Shown here piece after piece: positions 1 to 7,609 of a stretch of DNA of 64,000 nt (position 1 is its first letter; each line of letters begins with the position of its first letter). The notes beneath the pieces are model-generated. The model saw only the letters and a list, made by a program, of their open reading frames with translations, did no database searches and was not told the DNA's origin. This DNA comes from Lachnospiraceae bacterium (lineage in GTDB: Bacteria > Bacillota > Clostridia > Lachnospirales > Lachnospiraceae), in contig JAFQZU010000001.1 in the NCBI GenBank assembly GCA_017405805.1, positions 59,548 to 123,547 of the forward strand, given 5' to 3'. A program made the translations under genes and the position numbers.

Positions 1-433
1 GAACGGTTTCCTCCGGGGCCGGCTCTTCCGGTGCTGACTCTTCCGGCGCAGTCTCTTCCGTCCCTGTCTCCGCGGTGTCCTCCGGAATCGTTTCTTCCGG
101 ATCGGTCTCCTCCGGGACCGTCTCCTGAGGAAGGGCTTCCCCCTGACCGCTGTCACCGCTTTCCGGCACTGTTTCTGCAATTTCCGACCCGGAATCCTCC
201 GCAAGGTCGGTGCTGTTCTCCTGCACAGGCGCTTCTTCGGGGAACGCGGCTGCGCCGCTCGTTCCTGTCTCCGGCTGCATCACATCCTGCCCGGCGCCGG
301 TCTCACTCTCCTCCGCCGCAAAAGCCCGGGACGCAAAAAGACCCCCACTCTCCGCAATCGCATTTCCGGAAAGTGAGATGATCATTATAAATGCTAAAAT
401 AAAACTTATCGCACGATATCCCGGCTTCTTCAT
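1..433 (-). CDS. Secreted acidic Pro/Glu/Thr-rich protein, N-terminal part only
   Basis: The minus strand opens with ATG at 433 and stays open to the window edge (144 codons, no stop). The first 30 or so residues look like a signal peptide: MKKPGYRAI, then a hydrophobic stretch, then an Ala-rich region ending AFAAEES. The rest is low-complexity and rich in Glu, Pro, Thr and Ser, with repeated PEE(T/S) units typical of wall-spanning linkers. The folded part lies outside the window. It is the next gene after pilO in the direction of transcription, separated by palindromic element copy 1, so it may be an extracellular partner of the pilus; that is inference. The function is not recognised. Confidence 0.6.
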   Translation of the reverse strand, partial: MKKPGYRAISFILAFIMIISLSGNAIAESGGLFASRAFAAEESETGAGQDVMQPETGTSGAAAFPEEAPVQENSTDLAEDSGSEIAETVPESGDSGQGEALPQETVPEETDPEETIPEDTAETGTEETAPEESAPEEPAPEETV

Positions 434-538
434 TTCTGACTCCTGCTAAGCCAATATCAAATCTTTATCGCTTCTATCTGCAGACTGACTGCACGCCCGC
501 GCATGTACTTAAACACCTTTGGGACTGTCTGCACGTTT

Positions 539-636
539 GCGCATGTACATAAGTAACCGCAGGGCCTTTTCACGCCCATAGGGGCGTGAACGAGCGAGTT
601 TAGGCGAGCGTGCCCAAGGTACTTATGTACATGCGC
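539..636. repeat. Palindromic element PE copy 1
   Basis: Outer arms 539-555 and 620-636 are a perfect 17-bp inverted repeat. Between them lies the core shared with the other copies, beginning CCGCAGGGCC and ending GGCGAGCGTGCCCAAGG. An internal hairpin at 571-588 pairs CACGCCC with GGGCGTG around ATAG. A degenerate extra copy of the left arm, with its preceding GACTG, lies at about 486-520. The element fills the gap between pilO and the next minus-strand gene. Confidence 0.85.
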
Positions 637-642
637 GGACTT

Positions 643-1245
643 TCATTCTCCCTGTTCCGTCTGCGCACTATCCTCCGGCAGCCCCGCATCCGGCTTCCCG
701 CCGACCATGGTCTCAAAGAACGTAGCGGTCACATTGGCCGTGACATAGGACTCCTTTTCATTTCTGGTCGTCTGGCACTTCATCTCCGTCACAAGGCACC
801 GCTCTTTGCTGCTGCAGAGCTGCTCGATGACGCTCCGCATGGCGCTGTAATCCTGGGTCCGGAATTTGAGCGTGAAGTTGCGGCGGATCTGCTCGTTGCT
901 CCTTGTCACGTCAGAGAACTCGATGGTGTAATCCAGCGTATCCGCCAGGATATCGTTGAGCAGCGCGATCTCCGCCCTGCTGTTGTTGTAGCTCTCCATC
1001 CTGGACAGGGAGCCGCTCCCCTTGATCTCGTCGATCTCGTTCTGCAGGCGCTCGAGGTTTTTGGCCTTTATTTTGACGGCGTCCAGCTCTGTCTGGAGGG
1101 CCTGGCTCTCTGCGCGGGCGGAGGCGATCGAAGTGCGCACCGGCCGGTCCACAAACTGATAGTACACGAGCGCTACCAGAATGACGGACAGCACGAGCAA
1201 CAGAATTTTTTCCAAACGGGTGAAATCCCGGCTCCAGATCTTCAT
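643..1245 (-). CDS. PilO-like type IV pilus inner-membrane assembly protein
   Basis: 200 residues. A short cytoplasmic start (MKIWSRDF) is followed by one membrane segment at about 14-30, a coiled-coil stretch at about 35-75 (repeated Glu/Lys/Leu heptads), and a C-terminal periplasm-type domain. PilO-family proteins pair with PilN and couple the cytoplasmic PilM ring to the pilus machine. Size, topology and position directly after pilM-pilN support this; sequence identity in the family is low, so order is the main argument. The start overlaps the pilN stop by 4 bp, with GGAGGT upstream. The last 20 residues are a Gln/Glu/Asp-rich tail. Confidence 0.75.
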   Translation of the reverse strand: MKIWSRDFTRLEKILLLVLSVILVALVYYQFVDRPVRTSIASARAESQALQTELDAVKIKAKNLERLQNEIDEIKGSGSLSRMESYNNSRAEIALLNDILADTLDYTIEFSDVTRSNEQIRRNFTLKFRTQDYSAMRSVIEQLCSSKERCLVTEMKCQTTRNEKESYVTANVTATFFETMVGGKPDAGLPEDSAQTEQGE

Positions 1246-1901
1246 TTGCCTTCCACCTCCGTTTCATTCTGCAGATAGACCGTGATGTTGGCACGCACGA
1301 CGTTATCGCCGTAGACGGCGGCCGACGAAGAATTGACGCGCTGAATATCCTCCTTGGTGGCCGTCGTGACCGTGCACGTGTTCACAATAGGATATTCCTC
1401 CAGTCTCCGCGCCATCTGGTTGATCTCCTGCAGATCCCTGCCGGCGACAGTCAGTATGAGCGTATTTCCGGTCACGGACCAGGAAATCTCGTTCTCCGTG
1501 TTCTCCGTCTCCCGCTGGATCATGTTGATAATGCGCGCGCGGTCCACCAGCGAGAGCTCCTCCTGGGTCATTCCGGCATACGTATAATGGGCGTATTCCT
1601 CTTCCAGCCCGCCAAAACCGGCAATCTTCGCGTACTCTGCCTCCAGCTCTCTCTCAAGCGCGTGCATCTCACTGTTCGCGCGGGACATTGCCGCGAGTCG
1701 GTCAATGACCAGAAACTTACTGAAGAGGCCCGCCACCAGTATGATCAGGGCAATGCCTAGCGCCGCGAGCTTGGGATCGATCCGCTCGACGCCGATCTGC
1801 GCGAGGTTGATCGTGCGCTTGGAGGGCATTTTGCCGCGTGAAAGGGCGCCGCCGCCCCCCTGTTTTTTCTTCCGGCTGAACTTTAAACCTGCCACTTTCA
1901 T
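1242..1901 (-). CDS. PilN-like type IV pilus assembly protein
   Basis: 219 residues. The protein has a basic cytoplasmic N-terminus (KFSRKKKQ, then a Gly-rich run), a membrane segment near residues 48-68, a short coiled coil, and a C-terminal domain with alternating strands. In the family, the PilN N-terminus binds PilM and the C-terminal domain pairs with PilO. The start overlaps the end of pilM by 4 bp (ATGA-type coupling) and has GGAGGT 1-2 bases upstream of the usual spacing. Translational coupling of pilM, pilN and pilO fits a stoichiometric complex. Confidence 0.75.
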   Translation of the reverse strand: MKVAGLKFSRKKKQGGGGALSRGKMPSKRTINLAQIGVERIDPKLAALGIALIILVAGLFSKFLVIDRLAAMSRANSEMHALERELEAEYAKIAGFGGLEEEYAHYTYAGMTQEELSLVDRARIINMIQRETENTENEISWSVTGNTLILTVAGRDLQEINQMARRLEEYPIVNTCTVTTATKEDIQRVNSSSAAVYGDNVVRANITVYLQNETEVEGK

Positions 1902-2938
1902 ACCTCCATTGCCATTCCGATCGCCTGTACGAAGCTGTTGCAGTCCTCGATCTCCTCACCGCCCGGCACCAGTTCGCTCGCCGGATAAACGTCCAGATCC
2001 AGCGAATCCCGGATGGTCTCCCGCAGAGGCTCAATGACCGCCCCTCCGCCGCACAGCCACATATCCGTGATATGACTGTCCGGATTGCTGTAGCGGTAGA
2101 AATTCAGGACCCGCATCAGCTCCATCGCGATGCTGCTGTATGCGGTCTGACACTCCGCGCGGCTCTGGCAGCCTTCGTAGTTCGTCATAAGGTACGTGTG
2201 AGCGAGATGGATATCCACGCTGAATGCATCCGCGAGCACCTCGTCCAGCATGGAGAGCCCGATATCCAGTACACGCGTGAAAATATACCGGTCCCCCTTA
2301 TACATATGCATCCGGATCGCCTGATACCCCAGGTCCAGGATGCAGAATTCCTCTTCCTTGTTTCCCGTCTTCTCCTGGTGCATCCGGATCAGCTGTATGT
2401 AGGAGCAGATCGAGGGTGCCGCCTTCTCCAGCTTCATGCCGGCCTTCCGCAGGATCCCGCGCGTCTCCTCCATATAGGACTTCGGTACGCTGACCGCCAG
2501 AAGCTCCATCTTAGGTGCCTCTTCCGCCTCCTCGCCTTCCCCGGCTGCGGAACTTTTGCCGGAAGCCGTTTTTTTGGGCAGCTCTGACAGCAACGCATAG
2601 TCGAAAAGATACTCCCTGATCTCTCCGGTTATGTAGTCCCGGAACTCGAAGGGCAGGTTGTAGACCAGCTGCTCTTCTGTCATCACCGGCATGACCACGT
2701 TCTTGACGAAAACGGCTTCATCCGGGATCACGAAGGCCGCCGCCCCTGTCCTGATGCCGTTTTCCTTCATGGTCGTCCGGATCATTTCTCCCATCGATTC
2801 ATCGGAGACGATGTGCCCGTCGCGTACCATATTTTTGGGCATGGGGACGGAGACCGCCTCCAGTACCTCACGGCCCTGCACCAGGGCCAGTTTCATGTTG
2901 TCATAGCCGATATCCACGCCAAGGATCGTCTTCGCCAT
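1898..2938 (-). CDS. pilM: PilM actin-like type IV pilus assembly ATPase
   Basis: 346 residues. The N-terminus has the actin-fold phosphate-1 motif (VDIGYDNMKLA, about residues 7-17). A second nucleotide-binding segment is near 197 (ILDLGYQAIRM), and a C-terminal glycine motif (WLCGGGAVIEPL) is near 293. This is the FtsA/PilM fold. PilM is the cytoplasmic platform that binds PilN and communicates with the PilB/PilT motors. An acidic, Ala/Glu/Lys-rich insert at about 120-140 is probably a surface loop. It lies 22 bp downstream of the prepilin peptidase and is translationally coupled to pilN. Confidence 0.88.
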   Translation of the reverse strand: MAKTILGVDIGYDNMKLALVQGREVLEAVSVPMPKNMVRDGHIVSDESMGEMIRTTMKENGIRTGAAAFVIPDEAVFVKNVVMPVMTEEQLVYNLPFEFRDYITGEIREYLFDYALLSELPKKTASGKSSAAGEGEEAEEAPKMELLAVSVPKSYMEETRGILRKAGMKLEKAAPSICSYIQLIRMHQEKTGNKEEEFCILDLGYQAIRMHMYKGDRYIFTRVLDIGLSMLDEVLADAFSVDIHLAHTYLMTNYEGCQSRAECQTAYSSIAMELMRVLNFYRYSNPDSHITDMWLCGGGAVIEPLRETIRDSLDLDVYPASELVPGGEEIEDCNSFVQAIGMAMEV

Positions 2939-2959
2939 AGTTACCCCCTTAAAAAGGCC

Positions 2960-3805
2960 TTATAATCCGAGCAGGCCAATATACCAGTTCACGAGCGGCT
3001 CCCCGAACAGGAGCATCAGTCCGGCCGCCAGCGAAATGGACGGGCCGAAGGGGAATGCTTTGCCGCCGGTTTCCGTTTCGCTGTCCTGATCCGTTCCGTT
3101 GTCCTGTTTTTTCTCTCCGCGGCTGCCTCTGCGCGCCGCAAAGACGATCAATCCGAATACACACGCCAGCATCAGCGCAAACAGTGTGCCCACCATTCCA
3201 AGATATAAACCCACGACCGCCAGAAGCTTCACGTCGCCGCCGCCCAGGCTCTCCCGCCCCAGCACCTTATCCAGCACGTTGGAGATGAGCAGTACGCCCC
3301 CGCCGTAAACCACGGCGGCCAGCACATGCAGCGCCGTATCGGGCCAGCTGACAAAGGTAAAGGGCATGGCTGCCACCCACGCCAAAACATTGACCACATG
3401 GCACCCATCCGGGATCTCGCAGATCTCCAGATCCACCAGCGACAGGCAGAACAGGCAGCACAGAAATATATAATTGCGCAGGCACAGCACCGTCAGATCG
3501 AACCGCAAGAGGCAGGCCACCGTCACACAGGCAAATCCCAGCTCTGTCAGCGGGTACCGTATGGAAATCTTCTGCCCGCATCCCTTACACTTACCGCCCT
3601 GGATCACCCAGCTCAACACCGGGATCAGCTCCAAAGGCCCCAGCACATGCCCGCAGTTGGGGCAATGGCTTCTTCCCTTCAAAAACGACTCGCCGTGAGC
3701 AATCCGCCATGCCGCGCAGTTGAGAAAGGATCCCATCACCGCGCCGAATATGGCGGCGAGGACGGTGAAAAAAATGAGCATGGGTTTGTATTCGTAAAGT
3801 GACAT
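2960..3805 (-). CDS. pilD: Type IV prepilin peptidase / N-methyltransferase (PilD)
   Basis: 281 residues. This membrane aspartyl protease trims prepilin leaders and methylates the new N-terminus. Visible motifs are GSFLNCAAWR at about 25-35, two CxxC pairs (CPNCGH and CKGCGQ) forming the zinc site of the methyltransferase domain, and the two catalytic aspartates in the contexts LVDLEICEIPD and GGGDVKLLA. Several hydrophobic helices follow. A charged cytoplasmic loop (RRGSRGEKKQDNG...) breaks the last helices, which is longer than usual. It presumably processes the pilin at 5356-5745. Copy 2 of the palindromic element lies just upstream of its start. Confidence 0.93.
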   Translation of the reverse strand: MSLYEYKPMLIFFTVLAAIFGAVMGSFLNCAAWRIAHGESFLKGRSHCPNCGHVLGPLELIPVLSWVIQGGKCKGCGQKISIRYPLTELGFACVTVACLLRFDLTVLCLRNYIFLCCLFCLSLVDLEICEIPDGCHVVNVLAWVAAMPFTFVSWPDTALHVLAAVVYGGGVLLISNVLDKVLGRESLGGGDVKLLAVVGLYLGMVGTLFALMLACVFGLIVFAARRGSRGEKKQDNGTDQDSETETGGKAFPFGPSISLAAGLMLLFGEPLVNWYIGLLGL

Positions 3806-3825
3806 ATTATAGTTCCCCGGGACTG

Positions 3826-3923
3826 TATCGAAGAAATAAGTACCTTGGGCACGCTCGCCTATACTCGCTCGTTCCCGCCCCTATGGGCGGGAAAAGGCCC
3901 TGCGGTTACTTATATCTTCGATA
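3826..3923. repeat. Palindromic element PE copy 2
   Basis: Outer arms 3826-3842 and 3907-3923 match as an inverted repeat in 16 of 17 positions. Their sequence (TATCGAAG...) is unrelated at its outer end to the arms of copies 1, 3 and 4. The core is in the opposite orientation to copies 1 and 3. The internal hairpin is CCCGCCC / GGGCGGG, a C:G pair where other copies have A:T at the foot of the stem, so base pairing is preserved. It sits directly upstream of pilD. Confidence 0.85.
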
Positions 3924-4369
3924 TGCCCTAGCTGCTTTATAATTATTCTTTCCTGTGGGTGCGTTTCGGGCCTTTGGGGGCATCTGCCGGCTCTTTGAAG
4001 GCATCTTTAGGGCATCTGCCGGCTCTTTGGGTCAAAATGGCCAGGATTGTGGTTTAAGTGCCAAACAGAAAATCAAAATATCATGTTTATTCAGCCGTAA
4101 TATTGATATTCAGCTTCAATTTGGGCTGTTTAAAGGTTTTTTTGACGGTTAGTGCCAAAACAAAACGCTTTTTCGCCTCTTTCTTTTGGCACTTAAGCTT
4201 CAATAAAGCCCTTTTGGACCCAAACCCGGAAAAGTCCCTCCGGGCCCAAACCCGGAAAAGCCCCTCCGAGCCTAATCCCGGAAAAGTCCCTCCGGACCCA
4301 ATCCAAGAAAAATCCCTCCGGACCCAATCCCGGAAAAGCCCCTCTTCAAAGAAGGACGAATACCACAAA
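3924..4369. other. Gene-free interval between pilD and the pilin-like gene
   Basis: No credible gene is visible. The stretch holds a direct repeat of an 18-mer beginning GCATCTGCCGG (3980-3997 and 4012-4029), two AGTGCCAAA motifs (near 4058 and 4151) with an inverted TTTGGCACT near 4185, and a five-unit minisatellite at 4215-4344. The open frames across it are created by the repeats. It lies between the stop of the pilin-like gene (4370) and element copy 2, so it would be a long 3' or 5' untranslated stretch of the pilus transcript. Confidence 0.6.
4215..4344. repeat. Five-unit 26-bp tandem repeat
   Basis: Units start at 4215, 4241, 4267, 4293 and 4319 and are about 75-90% alike. The common unit has CGGACCCAATCCCGG followed by AAAAG and a (T/C)CCCTC end. 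The 26-bp period is not a multiple of three, so the repeat is not selected as a peptide repeat. Each unit contains a CCGG-centred short palindrome. Tandem copies of this kind usually vary in number between strains. Confidence 0.9.
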
Positions 4370-5098
4370 TCAGTACCGGTCCCCATACGCCGACCCTGTC
4401 CAGGCATCGCGCACTCTCCATCTGGCGTTGTACTCCTCGTTCGCAAAACAAAGGTACCCGACTTCGCCCTCCGAAACGCCGGTCCCCTGAAAGGCTCCAT
4501 AACCCTCCAGTCCGTAGTACACGACCGTGCCCAAATCTTCATATCCCTGCGTCGTGCCGGTCCCTCTGCGGAGCTTTACCTCTTCCGGGACCAGTTCGCA
4601 GGTAAGCGGTTCCCCGTTCAGCTCCACGGTCACACTCTTAGGAAAAGGATTGCCGCCGAGCTTCTCATAGCGCACCTTCTCCCGCACCTGCCGCAGCACA
4701 TAGGACGCGTTCAGCCTCGTCCGCTCCGCGTGGTCCGAATCGTGCATGCCGCAGACCGCCTTCCACTCGCCGTCCTTCTGCTTAAGAAAGTAGACCGTCC
4801 CGCCCGAAGGGCAGTACCCGTCTCTTCCCGGCAGAATAGAGACCAGCTCTTTTGACGCCTTGTCCAGTGAAACTGCTTCCCCTCTCTCGAGATACTCCAC
4901 CACCAGCGCCCCGTTCACGACCCGCAGGGAGTCCGTGCACGCCAGCCACTCTGCATGGTACCGGTACTTCTTGTAGGCGGGGATCAGCGCCAGCACCAGC
5001 AGCACGGCACACAGTATCAGCAAAACTACATGGATCCACGCCAGGCCTCTCTCGCTATGAAGTTTTGATCCCACACGCTTCCGCATCCTTTTCTCCAA
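4370..5098 (-). CDS. Pilin-like protein with an atypical N-terminal helix
   Basis: 242 residues. A basic leader (KRMRKRVGSKLHSERG) precedes a hydrophobic helix of about 22 residues (LAWIHVVLLILC...), then KKYRYHAEW and a globular C-terminal domain. The shape is that of a type IV minor pilin: Gly before the helix and a hydrophobic N-terminal alpha-helix. Position +5 after the Gly is His rather than the conserved Glu, so PilD processing is not certain. The tail has paired Cys/Gly/Trp-rich motifs. It follows the major pilin, from which a terminator separates it. It could alternatively be an uncleaved membrane-anchored pilus-associated protein. Confidence 0.65.
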   Translation of the reverse strand: MEKRMRKRVGSKLHSERGLAWIHVVLLILCAVLLVLALIPAYKKYRYHAEWLACTDSLRVVNGALVVEYLERGEAVSLDKASKELVSILPGRDGYCPSGGTVYFLKQKDGEWKAVCGMHDSDHAERTRLNASYVLRQVREKVRYEKLGGNPFPKSVTVELNGEPLTCELVPEEVKLRRGTGTTQGYEDLGTVVYYGLEGYGAFQGTGVSEGEVGYLCFANEEYNARWRVRDAWTGSAYGDRY

Positions 5099-5164
5099 AA
5101 CTGGTTCTGCCGCCGCCTGTGATCCCTTTTTTCATACGCCAAAATTCTGCAGACATAAAACAAC

Positions 5165-5189
5165 GCCAAAAACCTGGCGCGCCGCCAGG
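5165..5189 (-). terminator. Probable intrinsic terminator after the major pilin gene
   Basis: On the minus strand a perfect 7-bp stem CCTGGCG / CGCCAGG (5183-5189 and 5173-5179) with a 3-nt loop is followed by TTTTTGG. It lies 170 bp after the pilin stop and just before the pilin-like gene, so most transcripts from the pilin promoter would end here. Confidence 0.6.
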
Positions 5190-5355
5190 CCTTCAACACT
5201 CTTTTACGCCTACAGGCTTTTTGTTTTGAAGCGGGGCTCCGCTCCGCTAGCTTGAGGGAGCCCCAACGCATCTTTCGTCAAGATATTTCCGGGATCGCCA
5301 TCTCCCTTTTTCCCGGTGAAGAAGGAGGTGGTGCTGCAATCAATATCTTTGTTTG

Positions 5356-5745
5356 TTAAGGTGTCGTACTGTTATTGAGGAAACTGGTCTTTGCTTCTTT
5401 TCCATCAATTAAGACCTTACTCGAGCCATCATACGAAACGGTTGTAGCCGTCGTGGAATTAATTTCACTAATCTTTACGCCTGCAATATCTTCGATGCCC
5501 TTGTTCTGCCAATCAGCAACTTTCTGCTTCTTCTCAATAGTAGCAGTAACAGCTGTCGTCGGATTCTCTAAAGCCGCTGCAACAACCTCCGCATATGCAG
5601 AACGAATGTTGGCAGCATCAGTAGACTCACGGCTGTTCTCCAACTGGTTCGTAAACACCGGAATAGCAATAGCAACAAGCACTGCGATGATCGCCACAAC
5701 GATCAACAGCTCAGCAAGTGTAAAACCTTTACGATTCTTCTTCAT
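5356..5745 (-). CDS. pilA: Type IV major prepilin
   Basis: 129 residues. The leader is short and basic (MKKNRKG), followed by the class III signal FTLAELLIVV: cleavage after Gly, Phe at +1 and the conserved Glu at +5. A hydrophobic helix runs to about residue 32, then a Thr/Ala/Lys-rich globular domain. No disulfide cysteines are present, unlike many Gram-negative pilins. The ribosome binding site AAAGGAG lies 8 bases before the ATG. It has its own long structured leader and a terminator after it, consistent with much higher expression than the assembly genes. Confidence 0.93.
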   Translation of the reverse strand: MKKNRKGFTLAELLIVVAIIAVLVAIAIPVFTNQLENSRESTDAANIRSAYAEVVAAALENPTTAVTATIEKKQKVADWQNKGIEDIAGVKISEINSTTATTVSYDGSSKVLIDGKEAKTSFLNNSTTP

Positions 5746-5782
5746 TTTTTTTGTCTCCTTTCAATGAGATATATAATGTACG

Positions 5783-5880
5783 GCGCTCCGGGAAGCGCGG
5801 TGCATGCTTTTCACGCCGGCTAGGTCGGCGGGAAAACCGTATCCGTGACGCTTTCCCTTTGCTTTTCTGATACCATCATA
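5783..5880 (-). promoter_or_regulatory. Structured 5' leader of the major pilin mRNA
   Basis: Reading on the minus strand towards the pilin start, three stem-loops follow one another: GGGAAA / TTTCCC with inner CGT / ACG (5830-5857), CGCCG / CGGCG (5814-5830) and GCGCT / AGCGC (5783-5798). A TATGAT -10-like hexamer lies upstream near 5876. The spacing to the ribosome binding site is about 30 nt. I checked for the c-di-GMP-I (GEMM) signature and did not find it. The hairpins may stabilise an abundant mRNA or be regulatory. Confidence 0.45.
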
Positions 5881-5975
5881 ACAGAAAAACATCAAGCAAA
5901 GCGTCAAAAGCCAATCCTTTAATCGGCTTTTTTGACTTTTTTCTTTGACTCACACAACTTTTCCCCTGCCGGGGC

Positions 5976-6256
5976 TGCCTAAACGCTGCGCTTGTATGTA
6001 AGTCCCCTTAAGACTGCCTCCATGCCGGCACTTCTATATAAATACCCTGGGGACTGCCTCCATGCCAGTGCTTGTATATAAGTAACCGCAGGGCCTTTTC
6101 ACGCCCATAGGGGCGTGAACGAGCGAGTTTAGGCGAGCGTGCCCAAGGTACTTATATACAAGCACTGGCTTCAACCGCCTTTCTCCAAGGTACTTATATA
6201 TAATCGCCGGCCTCAACCGCCCTTCTCCAGAGTACTTATATAAGCGCCGGCCTCAC
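5976..6256. repeat. Palindromic element PE copy 3 with nested outer arms
   Basis: The central element has perfect 21-bp arms at 6064-6084 and 6149-6169 around the standard core (internal hairpin 6100-6117). Outside these are two further arm-like units on each side: left at about 5990-6003 and 6024-6046, right at about 6190-6211 and 6231-6252. They recur every 42-46 bp and carry the TA(C)TTATATA / TATATAAGTA motif in inverted sense. The outermost right unit runs into the pilC stop codon. Confidence 0.8.
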
Positions 6257-7476
6257 ATACTGTTGTACATGGTAAACATGGCCATATACATAGAAATTAC
6301 GATAAACCCGGCGATCACCGCCAGCACACACAGAATAGCCGGCTCCAGCTTCGCCAGCGCATCCGCCGTCGCCTGCTCCAGCTCCGAGTCGTAGTAGGCG
6401 GCGATGGTGTTCAGTGTTTTTTCGAGTTCGCCGGTCTCCTCGCCGACCGTGTTCATATCCACCAGGATGTCCGGCAGACACTCGGCTTCGCGAAGGCTCG
6501 CGCCCAGGGTCTCGCCCTCCTCGAGTTTGCCGGCTATTTTGCCGACCGACTGTCCGACATAATAGTTATCCATCACCTTAGCCGTGATCGACACCGCCTT
6601 GGAGATGGGCAGGCCCGCCTCCAGCATCATAGCCATGGTGTTGGCGTACTGGCTCGCTGCGTTCAGCCGGGCGATATTGCCGAGGATGGGCAGCCGCAGC
6701 TGCAGCTTGGCCAGATTGATCCGCCCCTCCTCCGTGTTGCCGTAAAGCTTGATGATCAGGATGATCGCGGCGATGATCCCGAGCATCAGCATCCAGTACC
6801 GCTTGAAGAAATTGGAGATGGCGATCAGCGCTTTGGTCATGCCCGGAAGTTCCGCGCCCAGCTCCTCGAACGTCGCGGTGAAAGTCGGAACGACCTTGAC
6901 CATGAGCACGATCACGACCACCACGGCGATAATAAGAACAAACGTGGGGTAGATCATCGCGCCGCGAACCTTGGCCTTGGTTTTGGACTGCTTTTCGTAG
7001 TGGCGGCTCATGGACTCGAAGGACCGGTCCAGAGCGCCCGATTCCTCGCCGGCATGGATGGTCTCGATAAACGTCGGAGGCAGGAGTTTCTCCCCTCTCT
7101 CGGCAAAACTGGCCGACAGCGACCGCCCCGACTCCACGTCGCTGGCCACCTTCTTAAGCATTTTCCTGAGGGGGCGGTTGGTCGTTTTGTCGGCGATGAG
7201 CTCGACCGTTCTCCCGATGGGCACGCCCGACTTCAGAATGATGGCGAACTGGCTGCACATCAAAGTGAAGGCCTTGATGTCCAGCTTATTGCCGCCGATC
7301 TCCATATTCAAAAAGCCGGTATCGTCCGCATCCTTATCCTTGACCGGTGTCAGCTTCAAGACGATATCGCAGGTCTCGCGGATCCGCTCGGCGGCGTCAA
7401 ATTCATTGAAGCCCTCGATGATGCCTGAAACCTTTTCTCCGCTCTTGGAAACCGCGGAATATTTGTAAGTTACCAT
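6253..7476 (-). CDS. pilC: PilC/GspF-type pilus inner-membrane platform protein
   Basis: 407 residues with two repeated GspF domains. Each half carries the family signature (first half near 135-150, FIETIHAGEESGALD; second half near 325-340, DMNTVGEETGELEKTL) and hydrophobic helices at about 170-190, 220-245 and 375-400. PilC is the membrane platform turned by the PilB and PilT motors. The N-terminus (VTYKYSAVSKSGEKVSG) is typical. GGAGGAG precedes the ATG by 10 bases. It is separated from pilT by element copy 4 and from the pilin by copy 3. Confidence 0.93.
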   Translation of the reverse strand: MVTYKYSAVSKSGEKVSGIIEGFNEFDAAERIRETCDIVLKLTPVKDKDADDTGFLNMEIGGNKLDIKAFTLMCSQFAIILKSGVPIGRTVELIADKTTNRPLRKMLKKVASDVESGRSLSASFAERGEKLLPPTFIETIHAGEESGALDRSFESMSRHYEKQSKTKAKVRGAMIYPTFVLIIAVVVVIVLMVKVVPTFTATFEELGAELPGMTKALIAISNFFKRYWMLMLGIIAAIILIIKLYGNTEEGRINLAKLQLRLPILGNIARLNAASQYANTMAMMLEAGLPISKAVSITAKVMDNYYVGQSVGKIAGKLEEGETLGASLREAECLPDILVDMNTVGEETGELEKTLNTIAAYYDSELEQATADALAKLEPAILCVLAVIAGFIVISMYMAMFTMYNSM

Positions 7477-7494
7477 ACAGGATCACTCCTCCAC

Positions 7495-7602
7495 TGCCGG
7501 CACTTGTATATAAGTGCCTTGGGCACGCTCGCCTAAACTCGCTCGTTCACGCTCCTATGAGCGTGAAAAGGCCCTGCGGTCACTTATATACAAGTGCCGG
7601 CA
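7495..7602. repeat. Palindromic element PE copy 4
   Basis: Outer arms 7495-7516 and 7581-7602 are a perfect 22-bp inverted repeat. The internal hairpin at 7548-7565 is CACGCTC / GAGCGTG around CTAT, so it differs from copy 1 by a paired C:G to T:A exchange. The element occupies almost the whole gap between the pilT stop (7610) and the pilC ribosome binding site. Confidence 0.88.
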
Positions 7603-7609
7603 TATATAA

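Noticed and set aside
4058-4855. Long plus-strand frame across the pilin-like gene
   Set aside because: It is antisense to a better-supported gene, and its N-terminal half is generated by the 26-bp repeats.
6034-6216. 60-residue minus-strand reading frame
   Set aside because: It consists of the palindromic element and its arms (repeated YKYLG is coded by the arm sequence), with no ribosome binding site.
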